Source of the DNA: Zunongwangia mangrovi
GTDB taxonomy: Bacteria > Bacteroidota > Bacteroidia > Flavobacteriales > Flavobacteriaceae
Length of the DNA: 64,000 nt
Assembly: GCF_900112105.1 (NCBI RefSeq)
Contig: NZ_FOKV01000005.1
Location: forward strand, 62,001-126,000
Direction of reading: 5' to 3'
Positions 53,828-62,330 of this stretch are shown one piece after another; position 1 is the first letter of the stretch, and each line of letters starts with the position of its first letter. Below the pieces are notes generated by a model. That model was not told the origin of the DNA. It ran no database searches and was given only the letters and a program-made list of their open reading frames with translations. The position numbers were made by a program, and so were the translations under genes.

Positions 53828-55294
53828 TTACTTTTTTAGCTGTTTTAAAAATTCACTCACGATCTTATAATCATCAAAATCATGTTTGTCACCATTAATT
53901 TCCTGGTAGGTTTCATGACCTTTCCCGGCGATTAAAATGATATCGTTGGCTTTTGCCATTTGGCAAGCCGTTTTGATCGCCTGTTTTCTATTAGTTACTG
54001 AAACTGTTTTATTAAAATTTTGAGGTTCAACCCCTTCTTCTATTTCTTCGATAATGGCATCTGCATCTTCAGTTCTTGGATTATCACTGGTAAAAATTAC
54101 CTTAGAACTTAAAGCCGAAGCAATATGCCCCATTTTTGGTCTTTTAGTTCGATCTCTATCGCCACCACAACCAACAACCGTAATTAGCTCTTCATTCTTT
54201 GTTCTAATTGCGTTAATCGTTTCTAACACATTTTTTAATGCATCTGGGGTATGTGCGTAATCTACAATTGCGGTAATTTTTTCTTCGGAAGAAATGAAAT
54301 ACTGAAAACGCCCATTAACGGAATGTAGCTCACTTATAAACTTCAGGTTTTCTATAGTTTCTAATCCAAGTAATTCCGCAGCGGCATAAATCGCCAAAAT
54401 ATTGTAAGCGTTGAAGCTTCCGATTAACCGAGACCATACTTCCTGGTCGTTGATCTTCAGCAATAATCCTGTAAATTGATTTTCCAGAATTTGAGCTTTA
54501 TAATCGGCATAATTTTTAAGTCCGTAGGTATACTGTTTCGCGTTGGTATTTTGCAGCATCACTTCGCCATTCTTGTCATCTACATTGGTTAATGCAAATG
54601 CTGAAGCTGGCAATTCATCAAAAAACCGCTTTTTCACATCACGATATTCTGCAAAGCTGTTATGATAATCTAAATGATCATGACTAAGATTGGTGAAAAT
54701 TCCGCCAGCAAATTCTAATCCAGTTGTACGGTGCTGATCGATCCCGTGAGAACTTACTTCCATAAAGCAATATTCTACACCTTCTTCGTTCATTTCAGAT
54801 AAATAATAATTGATCGTTACCGAATCTGGTGTTGTGCGCACCGCATCATACATTTTGTCGCCAACCATCACTTTTACCGTTGAAAGTAAACCAACTTTAA
54901 ATCCTGCTTTGGTAAACAGATCATACAATAATGTTGCGATAGTTGTTTTACCATTGGTGCCGGTAACGCCAACCAACTTTAGTTTATCTGAAGGATTTCC
55001 GAAGAAATTAGCGGCCATATACGCCAAAGCTTCCTTAGAATTCGCAACCTGAACATAGGTCACTCCATTAACGATGTTTTCTGGAAGTTCTTCACAAATA
55101 ATCACTAAAGCTCCTTTATTGATCGCTTTTTCGATAAAATTGTGACCATTAGAAAGGCTTCCGGTAATTGCTACAAAAACATCGTTCATTTCAACTTTTC
55201 TTGAATCGAAATGAATAGTATTAATAGCTACTGCAGTGTTTCCCACTACAGATTCCATTCTTACTTTGTATAATATGTCCTTAAGTATTTTCAA
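53828..55294 (-). CDS. murE: UDP-MurNAc-tripeptide synthetase (meso-DAP-adding)
   Basis: It adds the third peptide residue. The specificity motif DNPR is present at residues 404-407 (TSDNPRTED), which marks the meso-diaminopimelate type; the closing GKGHETYQ motif also fits. The ATP loop is GVTGTNGKTTIATLLYDLF. It has 488 aa. It overlaps ftsI by 4 bp. The peptidoglycan of this organism is therefore predicted to contain meso-DAP. Confidence 0.97.
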   Translation of the reverse strand: MKILKDILYKVRMESVVGNTAVAINTIHFDSRKVEMNDVFVAITGSLSNGHNFIEKAINKGALVIICEELPENIVNGVTYVQVANSKEALAYMAANFFGNPSDKLKLVGVTGTNGKTTIATLLYDLFTKAGFKVGLLSTVKVMVGDKMYDAVRTTPDSVTINYYLSEMNEEGVEYCFMEVSSHGIDQHRTTGLEFAGGIFTNLSHDHLDYHNSFAEYRDVKKRFFDELPASAFALTNVDDKNGEVMLQNTNAKQYTYGLKNYADYKAQILENQFTGLLLKINDQEVWSRLIGSFNAYNILAIYAAAELLGLETIENLKFISELHSVNGRFQYFISSEEKITAIVDYAHTPDALKNVLETINAIRTKNEELITVVGCGGDRDRTKRPKMGHIASALSSKVIFTSDNPRTEDADAIIEEIEEGVEPQNFNKTVSVTNRKQAIKTACQMAKANDIILIAGKGHETYQEINGDKHDFDDYKIVSEFLKQLKK

Positions 55295-57282
55295 CTTAAC
55301 TTCAGATTTACTTGTTGGTTACTTTTTATTTTCTGGCCTGCGGTGATCGACTGACTTCTAACAATCCCATCGCCGTTAACCTGTACTTTTAAGCCAAGAT
55401 TCTCTAAAAGCGGTATAGCATCCATTGCCGGCATACCTTTTACATTTGGCATCACCACTTTTTCTCCCTGAACCTTGGTATAATATTTTTCAAAATCCTG
55501 TTCTACTATTTCGCTTTCTACCTCTAAAGAAGGAAGCTCATCCATAATTGGAGTATCTGTATAGATCTTTTGTGCGATTCTTTTAAAAACAGGTGCCGCT
55601 ACAATATTACCGTAGTAGCCTTTACTTCTTTTCGGCTTATGTACTACCACAATGCAAGAATACTTTGGATTATCTGCCGGAAAATATCCTGCGAAAGATG
55701 CAATATATCTTCCTGGTTCTATCCAATATTCGGTTTGACAAGTCCCTGTTTTTCCCGCCATAGAAAAATTAGGTGTATAGATATTCGCTGCAGTACCGCG
55801 TTTCACGGTATTCTTCATCATCTCGCGAACTTTTTTTGCAGTTTCTGGAGAACAGATCGCAGGATTAATAACCTCCCGATCCATTTTCACAATGGTCTTA
55901 TCCCACTCTTTTACTTCTTTGATAAAACGTGGTTTCACCATTTCACCATCATTAGCAATCGCATTGTAAAACGCTAAGGTTTGCAGCGGAGTAATAGCAA
56001 CGCCGTAACCAAAGGCCATCCAGGGTAGACTTAAACCGTTCCAACCTTTATCATCTGGATGCGGGATGCGAGGTGTTCCCTCTCCTTTTATCTCCAGACC
56101 AATTTTACGGGTAACACCCATATCGTCTAATCGATCCACGAATTTCTCAGGGTTATTCTTATATCCCTGCGTGATCATTTTTGTAAAAGCTGTATTCGAA
56201 GAAACTTCGAAAGCTCTGGCTGCAGAAATTTTGCCGTAGCCACCATGATGAGAATCACGTACAGCTCTTCCGTAGAAACGAACAACGCCATTTTCTGTAT
56301 CCACAACCTGGTTAGTATCAATCACACCATCTTCTAAACCAGCAACCATCGCCATTAACTTGAAAGTAGATCCCGGCTCGTGCGCTTCGTAAACCGCATA
56401 ATTTCTTTTTTCGTAATAGGTCCCTTCATCTGTACGACCAAGGTTAGACATGGCTTTGATCTCGCCTGTTGCGGTTTCCATTACGATTACGGTACCATGT
56501 TCAGCTTCAAAATCTTCAAGCTGTTTTAATAGAGCATGATGCGCAATATCCTGAATATTCACATCGATGGTAGAAATCACATCATAACCATCCTTAGGCT
56601 CAACTTCATTATTATCGCTAATTGGCTTCCACTGTCCTTTAGCTATCTTTTGCTTTAAACGATGCCCATCTGTTCCTCTTAGATAAGGACCAAAAGCACC
56701 TTCTAAACCTACTCTTGTAAAATACCCCTCATCATCCTGTCTCTCGTATCCAACGGTACGCTCGGCCATTTTACCTAGCGGATGCTCTCTAACAGTGCGC
56801 TGCTCTACTATAAGTCCGCCTTTGTAAGCTCCCAGATTAAAAATTGGGAACGTCTTGATCTTGATATATTCTGAATATCCAAGACCTCTTGTTATTAAAA
56901 CATATCTTTGATTATGCGCTCTGGCGGTTCTTAATTTATGTACATAATATGAAGATGTATTTCCCAACATCTTGGCTAACTCTTTAGAAAGTGGCAGCAC
57001 ATTTTCTTCGAATACCTCATCTGAAACTGTTACTGCATCAAACCTGATATCATATTTTGGCACTGAAGCTGCTAAAAGACTTCCGTTAGAATCATAAAGA
57101 TTCCCACGGTTTGCAGGAATAGTGAAATTTCGATAAACACGTTCTTCTGAAAGTTGTTTATAATGTTCTCCCTCTACAAACTGAATATCCATTAGCTTCA
57201 CACCAACAGCTATCGCAAAGATGAACATGCATCCTGCAACAAAATATAACCTGTTTAATATGCCTTTATCGGTTGTTGCCAT
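55291..57282 (-). CDS. ftsI: Division transpeptidase FtsI (PBP3) with PASTA domain
   Basis: This class B penicillin-binding protein cross-links septal peptidoglycan with FtsW. It has 663 aa. One N-terminal membrane helix (about 9-30) and a pedestal domain precede the transpeptidase: S305TFK308, S361SN, and K510TG (AGKTGTCQTE). A single PASTA domain (about 605-663, VVMPNVKGMPAMDAIPLL) is at the end; E. coli FtsI lacks one, but it is common in Bacteroidota. It is 4 bp from ftsL and overlaps murE. Confidence 0.96.
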   Translation of the reverse strand: MATTDKGILNRLYFVAGCMFIFAIAVGVKLMDIQFVEGEHYKQLSEERVYRNFTIPANRGNLYDSNGSLLAASVPKYDIRFDAVTVSDEVFEENVLPLSKELAKMLGNTSSYYVHKLRTARAHNQRYVLITRGLGYSEYIKIKTFPIFNLGAYKGGLIVEQRTVREHPLGKMAERTVGYERQDDEGYFTRVGLEGAFGPYLRGTDGHRLKQKIAKGQWKPISDNNEVEPKDGYDVISTIDVNIQDIAHHALLKQLEDFEAEHGTVIVMETATGEIKAMSNLGRTDEGTYYEKRNYAVYEAHEPGSTFKLMAMVAGLEDGVIDTNQVVDTENGVVRFYGRAVRDSHHGGYGKISAARAFEVSSNTAFTKMITQGYKNNPEKFVDRLDDMGVTRKIGLEIKGEGTPRIPHPDDKGWNGLSLPWMAFGYGVAITPLQTLAFYNAIANDGEMVKPRFIKEVKEWDKTIVKMDREVINPAICSPETAKKVREMMKNTVKRGTAANIYTPNFSMAGKTGTCQTEYWIEPGRYIASFAGYFPADNPKYSCIVVVHKPKRSKGYYGNIVAAPVFKRIAQKIYTDTPIMDELPSLEVESEIVEQDFEKYYTKVQGEKVVMPNVKGMPAMDAIPLLENLGLKVQVNGDGIVRSQSITAGQKIKSNQQVNLKLS

Positions 57283-57286
57283 ACAA

Positions 57287-57604
57287 CTACTCGCTAACTT
57301 TTACTCTTAATTTATATGGTGGAATATCTGAAGGACCAATCCCAATTTTCTTCATTTCGTTGGTAACGGTAGATTCCATTTTGATTTTCATCAAATTAGA
57401 ACGTCCTTCTAAAAACTCGCTTCTTAACTCTAAAACTTCTTCGTGTAATCGTGCAATTTCATGCACTTTACGCTCTGCGCTATGTGAACTTGCTATCATT
57501 ATAATGGCCAAAACAGTACAAAAAACGATAAAACGCCAGTTTTTAAAGGCGTCTTCGTTAATCAAAAAATTGGCTTTAAGAATATTGTAAAAACCTTTCT
57601 TCAT
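57287..57604 (-). CDS. ftsL: FtsL-like cell division protein
   Basis: It is a 105-aa bitopic protein: a cytoplasmic N-terminus with about 25 residues, one membrane helix (WRFIVFCTVLAIIMIASSHSA), then a coiled coil (RKVHEIARLHEEVLELRSEFLEGRSNLM). Sequence is weakly conserved in this family; the call rests on topology, length and its position between rsmH and ftsI. It would bridge FtsQ and FtsI/FtsW in the divisome. Confidence 0.88.
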   Translation of the reverse strand: MKKGFYNILKANFLINEDAFKNWRFIVFCTVLAIIMIASSHSAERKVHEIARLHEEVLELRSEFLEGRSNLMKIKMESTVTNEMKKIGIGPSDIPPYKLRVKVSE

Positions 57605-57619
57605 AAATCTACCCCGGTT

Positions 57620-58516
57620 TTATAGCTTTTTAGCTATTCTTAATTTTGCACTTCGCGCTCTATTATTCTCGCTAATCTCTTTTTTTGAAGGCACAATAAG
57701 CCCCCCTACCTTTTTAAAGGGCACTGAAATATTTCCGTAGAAATCTTTTTCAGGCTCTCCTTCAAAAAGTCCGCTTCTTATATATCTTTTCACCAAACGA
57801 TCTTCCAAAGAATGGTAAGAGATTAAACTAATCCTCCCATTTTTCTCCACTATTTCTTCCGTTTGAAGCAAAAATTCTTTCAGCACTTCTATTTCCTGAT
57901 TCACCTCTATGCGAATTGCCTGGTAGATCTGCGCTAAAATTTTATTCTCTTTTCCTTTAAATAAGTGAGGCTTTATAAGTTCATTTAAATCTTCACTATT
58001 TTCGATTAGATTATTTTTTCGTTCAGCAACGATGATTCTTGCTAATTTTGGAGCATTTTTTAGATCGGCATATTGATAGAATAAACTTTTTAATTGCTCT
58101 TCTTCATATTCATTTATAACCTGGTAAGCACTAAGAGAGCTCCCCTGGTCCATTCGCATATCGAGTTTAGCATTAAATCGAGTAGAAAAACCTCGTTCTG
58201 CTTCATTAAACTGATGCGAGGAAACTCCAAAATCACCTAAAATTCCATCTACTTTTTTAATACCATAAAACCTCAAAAATCGCTTTAAGAATCTAAAATT
58301 TTCATTGATGAGTGTAAAGCGAGGATCATCTATTATATTTTGTAAAGCATCGGTATCCTGATCAAAACCAAAAAGTTTCCCCTTCTTCCCCAATCTGCTT
58401 AAAATTTCACGTGAGTGACCACCGCCACCAAATGTAACATCTACATACACGCCATCGGGTTTGATATTCAAACCGTCTACAGACTCCTTTAATAATACCG
58501 GATTATGATATTCCAT
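57620..58516 (-). CDS. rsmH: 16S rRNA (cytosine(1402)-N4)-methyltransferase
   Basis: It methylates C1402 in the decoding centre of 16S rRNA using SAM. ATG 58516 gives MEYHNPVLLKESVDGL, the standard start, and 298 aa; the frame continues to a TTG at 58534, and ATG 58522 is another option. Motifs: VDVTFGGGGHSREIL (SAM loop), DGILGDFGVSSHQFNEAERGFS, and SYHSLEDRLVKRYI. The start overlaps the mraZ 3' end by 14 bp, a normal coupling in dcw clusters. Confidence 0.96.
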   Translation of the reverse strand: MEYHNPVLLKESVDGLNIKPDGVYVDVTFGGGGHSREILSRLGKKGKLFGFDQDTDALQNIIDDPRFTLINENFRFLKRFLRFYGIKKVDGILGDFGVSSHQFNEAERGFSTRFNAKLDMRMDQGSSLSAYQVINEYEEEQLKSLFYQYADLKNAPKLARIIVAERKNNLIENSEDLNELIKPHLFKGKENKILAQIYQAIRIEVNQEIEVLKEFLLQTEEIVEKNGRISLISYHSLEDRLVKRYIRSGLFEGEPEKDFYGNISVPFKKVGGLIVPSKKEISENNRARSAKLRIAKKL

Positions 58517-58976
58517 CAACATCGAAATCGTCAATTCCCATTACCTCTTCTGCCAGATCTGCAAAATCATCGCTTGCAGCCTCGATTGCTTCTTCGTACT
58601 TATCTTTATCCCAAATCTCCACAATGTTTATTGCTGAAGAAAGCACAATCTCTTTCTTAATACCTGCAAAACCAACAAGATCTTTTGGAATAAGCAACCT
58701 GCCATTTCCATCTACCTCTACGGTTTTTACACCAGCTGTGAATCTTCGAATAAAGTCGTTGTTTTTCTTTTTAAAGCGATTAAGTTTGTTCATTCGTTGC
58801 ATAAGTTTATTCCACTCTTCCATGGGATACAACTCTAAACAAGACTGAAAGACAGCCCTTTTAATCACAAAACCTTCCTGAAGCATAGGCATAAGTTGTT
58901 TCTTAAGGGCTGAAGGCACCATAAGCCTACCCTTAGTGTCAACTTTACACTCGTATGTTCCAATAAGATTTACCAC
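58503..58976 (-). CDS. mraZ: Transcriptional regulator MraZ
   Basis: MraZ is an AbrB-like ring-forming DNA-binding protein that controls the dcw cluster from its own promoter. It has 157 aa with two SpoVT-AbrB repeats: IGTYECKVDTKGRLMVPSAL (about 3-25) and VEVDGNGRLLIPKDLVGFAG (about 85-105), each with the family DxKGR/DxNGR core. The start is GTG (58976). It is the first gene of the cluster, with a -7 box 18 bp upstream and a likely operator behind it. Confidence 0.96.
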   Translation of the reverse strand: MVNLIGTYECKVDTKGRLMVPSALKKQLMPMLQEGFVIKRAVFQSCLELYPMEEWNKLMQRMNKLNRFKKKNNDFIRRFTAGVKTVEVDGNGRLLIPKDLVGFAGIKKEIVLSSAINIVEIWDKDKYEEAIEAASDDFADLAEEVMGIDDFDVDGIS

Positions 58977-58994
58977 AAATTTGCTTTACAAAGT

Positions 58995-59002
58995 CAAATA
59001 TA
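58995..59002 (-). promoter_or_regulatory. TAnnTTTG -7 box of the dcw cluster (mraZ promoter)
   Basis: On the minus strand TATATTTG ends 18 bp before the GTG start. No -33 TTG is seen at the usual spacing; the -33 area is occupied by the GTGG repeats. Confidence 0.7.
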
Positions 59003-59011
59003 TTGAAAATA

Positions 59012-59038
59012 TTACCACTTTTTACCACATCTTCCCAC
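59012..59038 (-). promoter_or_regulatory. Candidate MraZ operator: three GTGG(T/G)AA repeats, 10-bp period
   Basis: On the minus strand GTGGGAA (59038-59032), GTGGTAA (59028-59022) and GTGGTAA (59018-59012) repeat at exactly 10 bp. They begin 9 bp upstream of the -7 box and cover the -33 area. E. coli MraZ is known to bind TGGGN repeats separated by 5 bp, the same period. A fourth GTGGTAA is at 58976-58970 and contains the GTG start codon. Confidence 0.7.
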
Positions 59039-59234
59039 ATTGTTGATAAGTTTTCCCGCCGTATTTAACTGAAACACTACCAAATAGCGCTATTCTCTTC
59101 GGTTCCAAGAGTTTATTTTCTCCGCTTAAATTTGTGTTAAAATTCCCACTTCCAAATTGCGTTAATAAATATTACTGAAAACCGCTAATCACTTTGCTAT
59201 TGCTCAAAAATGATTATACTTGTAATGAAATCGC

Positions 59235-59242
59235 TATATTTG
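59235..59242 (+). promoter_or_regulatory. TAnnTTTG -7 box of the hydrolase gene
   Basis: TATATTTG is 25 bp before the ATG at 59268. A -33 TTG at proper spacing is not clear. Confidence 0.55.
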
Positions 59243-59267
59243 CGATTGCTAACCGCAAAGGGTATCA

Positions 59268-60032
59268 ATGAAAAATAATTTAAGGAAAGAGGGAAAATTC
59301 ACATATTTAGAGATAGGCGAAGGAACTCCGATAGTTATTTTACACGGACTTATGGGCGGCCTAAGTAATTTTGACGGAGTAGTAGATTATTTCCCTTCCA
59401 AAGGATATAAAGTCTTAATCCCAGAACTTCCGCTTTATTCTATGTCCCTTCTTAAAACAAGTGTTGGAACTTTCGCTAAATATTTGAAGGAGTTTGTAGA
59501 TTTTAAAGGTTTAAACGAAGTTATTCTATTAGGAAATTCCCTAGGTGGGCATATCGCACTGTTAACAACTAAACTTTATCCAGAAATCGTAAAAGGTCTT
59601 GTGATCACAGGAAGCTCTGGTCTTTACGAAAATGCAATGGGCGAAAGTTACCCGCGTCGTGGTGATTACGAATTTATAAAAAAGAAAGCCCAAAACGTAT
59701 TTTATGATCCTGCGGTAGCTACTAAAGAAATTGTAGACGATGTTTATGAGACCGTTGGTGATCGCAATAAACTGGTAAAAACCTTAGCCATTGCAAAAAG
59801 TGCTATTAGACACAATATGGCCAAGGATCTACCAAAAATGACTACTCCTACCTGTATCATTTGGGGAAAGAACGATAATGTTACTCCGCCTGAAGTTGCT
59901 GAAGATTTTCACCGACTTCTACCAGATTCAGACCTTTATTGGGTAGACAAATGTGGTCACGCCGCCATGATGGAACATCCAGATCTTTTTAACGAGTTAT
60001 TATCTGACTGGTTAACGAAAAGAAATTTCTAA
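59268..60032 (+). CDS. Alpha/beta hydrolase
   Basis: It is a 254-aa alpha/beta fold hydrolase. The oxyanion loop is LHGLMGG (25-31), the nucleophile is S91 in GNSLGG, the acid is D203 (GKNDNVTP), and the base is H231 (CGHAAMMEHP). The layout resembles meta-cleavage hydrolases and proline iminopeptidase relatives, but the cap region does not identify the substrate. engB starts 10 bp after its stop codon, so the two form an operon, divergent from the dcw cluster. Confidence 0.92.
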   Translation: MKNNLRKEGKFTYLEIGEGTPIVILHGLMGGLSNFDGVVDYFPSKGYKVLIPELPLYSMSLLKTSVGTFAKYLKEFVDFKGLNEVILLGNSLGGHIALLTTKLYPEIVKGLVITGSSGLYENAMGESYPRRGDYEFIKKKAQNVFYDPAVATKEIVDDVYETVGDRNKLVKTLAIAKSAIRHNMAKDLPKMTTPTCIIWGKNDNVTPPEVAEDFHRLLPDSDLYWVDKCGHAAMMEHPDLFNELLSDWLTKRNF

Positions 60033-60042
60033 ACATATATCG

Positions 60043-60645
60043 ATGAAGATCAATACTGCTGAATTTGTAATTAGTAACTCTAAAGTTGCTAAATGCCCAA
60101 ACAGCCCATTACCAGAATATGCTTTTATTGGGCGTAGTAATGTGGGAAAATCTTCATTAATAAATATGCTTACCGGTCGTAAAAGTCTGGCAAAAACCTC
60201 AGCAAAACCAGGAAAAACTCAGCTTATTAATCATTTCCTGATCAATAAGAACTGGCATCTTGTCGACCTACCGGGTTATGGTTATGCTAAAGTTTCAAAA
60301 TCTGCTAAAAGAGTATTTCAGAAATTTATCACCAATTATTTCGAAGAACGCAAGCAATTGGTTTGTGCTTTTGTTTTGATCGATAGTCGTCATAAACCAC
60401 AGCCTATCGACATGGAATTTATGCAATGGCTAGGCGAACATGCGATCCCATTTTGCATGATCTTTACCAAAGCAGATAAATTGAAGCCTAAAGAGTTAGA
60501 GAAAAACATCCAGAATTACCAGCAGGAAATGCTTCAGTTTTGGGAACAAATGCCGCATTTTTTTGTCACATCTTCTACTGCAAAAACCGGCGGAGAAGAT
60601 ATTCTTGAATTTATCGATAATCTTAACAACGAAGTTACCGAGTAA
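60043..60645 (+). CDS. engB: Ribosome biogenesis GTPase EngB/YsxC
   Basis: This small Ras-like GTPase is needed for assembly of the large ribosomal subunit. It has 200 aa. The G motifs are complete: G1 GRSNVGKSSLIN, G2 region KPGKTQLINHF, G3 DLPGYGYAKVS, G4 FTKADK, and G5-like TSSTAKTGGEDIL. It is cotranscribed with the hydrolase gene upstream. Confidence 0.96.
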   Translation: MKINTAEFVISNSKVAKCPNSPLPEYAFIGRSNVGKSSLINMLTGRKSLAKTSAKPGKTQLINHFLINKNWHLVDLPGYGYAKVSKSAKRVFQKFITNYFEERKQLVCAFVLIDSRHKPQPIDMEFMQWLGEHAIPFCMIFTKADKLKPKELEKNIQNYQQEMLQFWEQMPHFFVTSSTAKTGGEDILEFIDNLNNEVTE

Positions 60646-60766
60646 GGTTTAAGTTTTTTTCAGCTATTACTGAAAAAGGAACATAATAAATTCCCTACAT
60701 TAGATTTCACACATAACCACCCTTGGTGTTTACCAACATCTCCGGGTTTAAGTTTAATATTTCATA

Positions 60767-61426
60767 ATGAATAATCATTTCTATGTATTCGCTTTTATCG
60801 TTTTAATACTACAATCTTGTGTAACTCCCAAAATAACAAAAAGTTATCTGGATGAAAATGGGAATACTATTTCAAGAAACAAATTTTACAATGAGTGGCA
60901 CCATAACGCCAGCAAAGGAAGGTGGGATACAAAAAAAGGGGATACTATTGAAGCCAGATTAACTGCTAAACCTAGAATAGAAAGACTTGAAGGGAATTAC
61001 CAGTTACTATCTATCATTCTTGAAGAATTAAGCCATAAAAGATATCCTCGCAATACTATTTTTCTAATCTCATACTACTTCAAAGACGATTTATGTAATC
61101 CAGCGCGTAATAGCAGTAATAACAATTGGCAAAAACACAGAGTTGCAGCGCTAAGAAAGCACGTAGCACCCCAAAAAGTAACTATAGAAAAACAGTACAA
61201 AAATGTAGAAACTTTAGTTATAACTCAGGAAGGGATAAATTATGAACCTATAAAGAATTTTGATTATTTATTTACAGATACTAATAATCGAATATTTAAT
61301 CATATTTTTAGAGAACCTAGTCTTTGTGGTGGTTTTGCTATTATTAAACCAAACGGTCAGATTTTAGTTTCTAACGGAGAATCAAGATTAGATTTTACCG
61401 CACAATATATAGATCCTGAAGTTTGA
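60767..61426 (+). CDS. Hypothetical lipoprotein, 219 aa
   Basis: The signal ends LILQSC (Cys18). Mature features: SYLDENGNTISRNKFYNEW, a basic middle, ILEELSHKRYPRNTIFLISYYFKDDLC and AIIKPNGQILVSNGESRLDF. I recognise no family. The part around FLISYYFKDDLCNPARNSSNNNW contains likely exposed loops. It converges on the gene at 61445 with 18 bp between stop codons. Function unknown. Confidence 0.65.
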   Translation: MNNHFYVFAFIVLILQSCVTPKITKSYLDENGNTISRNKFYNEWHHNASKGRWDTKKGDTIEARLTAKPRIERLEGNYQLLSIILEELSHKRYPRNTIFLISYYFKDDLCNPARNSSNNNWQKHRVAALRKHVAPQKVTIEKQYKNVETLVITQEGINYEPIKNFDYLFTDTNNRIFNHIFREPSLCGGFAIIKPNGQILVSNGESRLDFTAQYIDPEV

Positions 61427-61444
61427 GAAAAATCTTTCTAAAAT

Positions 61445-61807
61445 TCAAACTCGATTTTCGATAATTTCGATCAATTTTTCTACGGAAGAAATCTCATTAA
61501 ATTCCTTTGCCGAAATTAGCACCTGAAGATCTCCAATTTCAGCAAAAAGTATCGCCGGAAAATCAAACTTCAGTAAATATTTTGAAGCAAAAGCACTTAG
61601 AAACTCATCTTTATGATAAAACTCCATTTCGAGATTCGACGATTTTCGATAGTTTTTCCAGGCTTTCTTTTCTCCAGCCAAACCATGAGTTACCGCACAA
61701 AGTTTACAGGAATAGGTTTCTGGTTTCAAAAACTTATGAGCCGAGTCTAAAACAGAATTCCACGTCCCCGAATTTGCGTTATAAACAAAGATGAGTTTCT
61801 TATGCAA
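61445..61807 (-). CDS. Conserved hypothetical protein with CxxC, 120 aa
   Basis: It starts MHKKLIFVYNANSGTWNSVLDSAHKFLKP and has a CKLC motif (about residues 34-37) followed by AVTHGLAGEKKAWKNY. Similar short proteins with FVYNA(D/N)SG and CxLC occur in flavobacteria, as I recall, without known function. The CxxC and small size invite comparison with redox or metal proteins, but there is no clear thioredoxin motif. A 180-bp region with a REP-like doublet lies upstream. Confidence 0.7.
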   Translation of the reverse strand: MHKKLIFVYNANSGTWNSVLDSAHKFLKPETYSCKLCAVTHGLAGEKKAWKNYRKSSNLEMEFYHKDEFLSAFASKYLLKFDFPAILFAEIGDLQVLISAKEFNEISSVEKLIEIIENRV

Positions 61808-61850
61808 GATTACTTTTTTAAATGTCCATAATGAGTCATAATGGGCTACC

Positions 61851-61954
61851 GTTACCCTGAACTTGATTCAGGGTCTCATCCTCAAGGTATGGTTTTATAA
61901 ATCTCTATGAGATTCCGGATCAAGCCTGCCTCGCCGGCTGGCAGGTCCGGAACG
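61851..61954. repeat. REP-like inverted doublet with nested palindrome
   Basis: Left arm 61851-61879 forms CCCTGAA-N5-TTCAGGG and ends GGGTCTCAT. Right arm 61908-61954, read on the minus strand, has GTTCCGGA, then a 21-nt palindrome (61925-61945, CCTGCC...GGCAGG around GCCGGC), then CTTGATCCGGAATCTCAT. Removing the palindrome gives a continuous arm with the same CTTGAT...TCTCAT core as the left arm. The arms are head to head around a 28-bp spacer. It is GC-rich for this window. Confidence 0.75.
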
Positions 61955-61991
61955 ACAAAATCATTAAATATCATAAATAACGGAAAACCAA

Positions 61992-62330
61992 TTACTTTTT
62001 GGTTATTTCTAATTTCTCTGCGAAATAATCACAAAAATCGCCCATTGTATCGGCCATTTTATCATCTTGTGTAGCGCGATAGTAAGTCTCTTTCATAGAA
62101 ACTAAGGTTTGATGAAAGAATTTTTTCATCTCGTCTACCGGCATTTCCTTAGTCCAAAGATCGATTCTAAGCGTTTCCTGCGATTTGCTATCCCACACAG
62201 AAAGCATTAATGCTTTAGCCTCTTCTTTATGAATATTACCATCTTCTGCACTCCAATAAATTTCTTCAGGAACCTTGTTTTCATCGGTGATCACTTCAAT
62301 ATTTATATCAGATTTTTTATAAGCTGCCAT
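61992..62330 (-). CDS. gldC: Gliding motility protein GldC
   Basis: It is a 112-aa protein matching GldC: MAAYKKSDINIEVITDENKVPEEIYWSAEDG, EEAKALMLSVWD, LRIDLWTKEMPVDEMKKFF. Work in Flavobacterium johnsoniae, as I recall, links GldC to efficient gliding, apparently by supporting GldB, rather than being essential. It overlaps the gldB stop codon by one base, so the two are an operon. Confidence 0.93.
   Translation of the reverse strand: MAAYKKSDINIEVITDENKVPEEIYWSAEDGNIHKEEAKALMLSVWDSKSQETLRIDLWTKEMPVDEMKKFFHQTLVSMKETYYRATQDDKMADTMGDFCDYFAEKLEITKK

Noticed and set aside
60654-60678. Hairpin TTTTTCAG/CTGAAAAA after engB as a terminator
   Set aside because: The stem is almost all A-T and has no T-run after it on the plus strand, so it was not listed.
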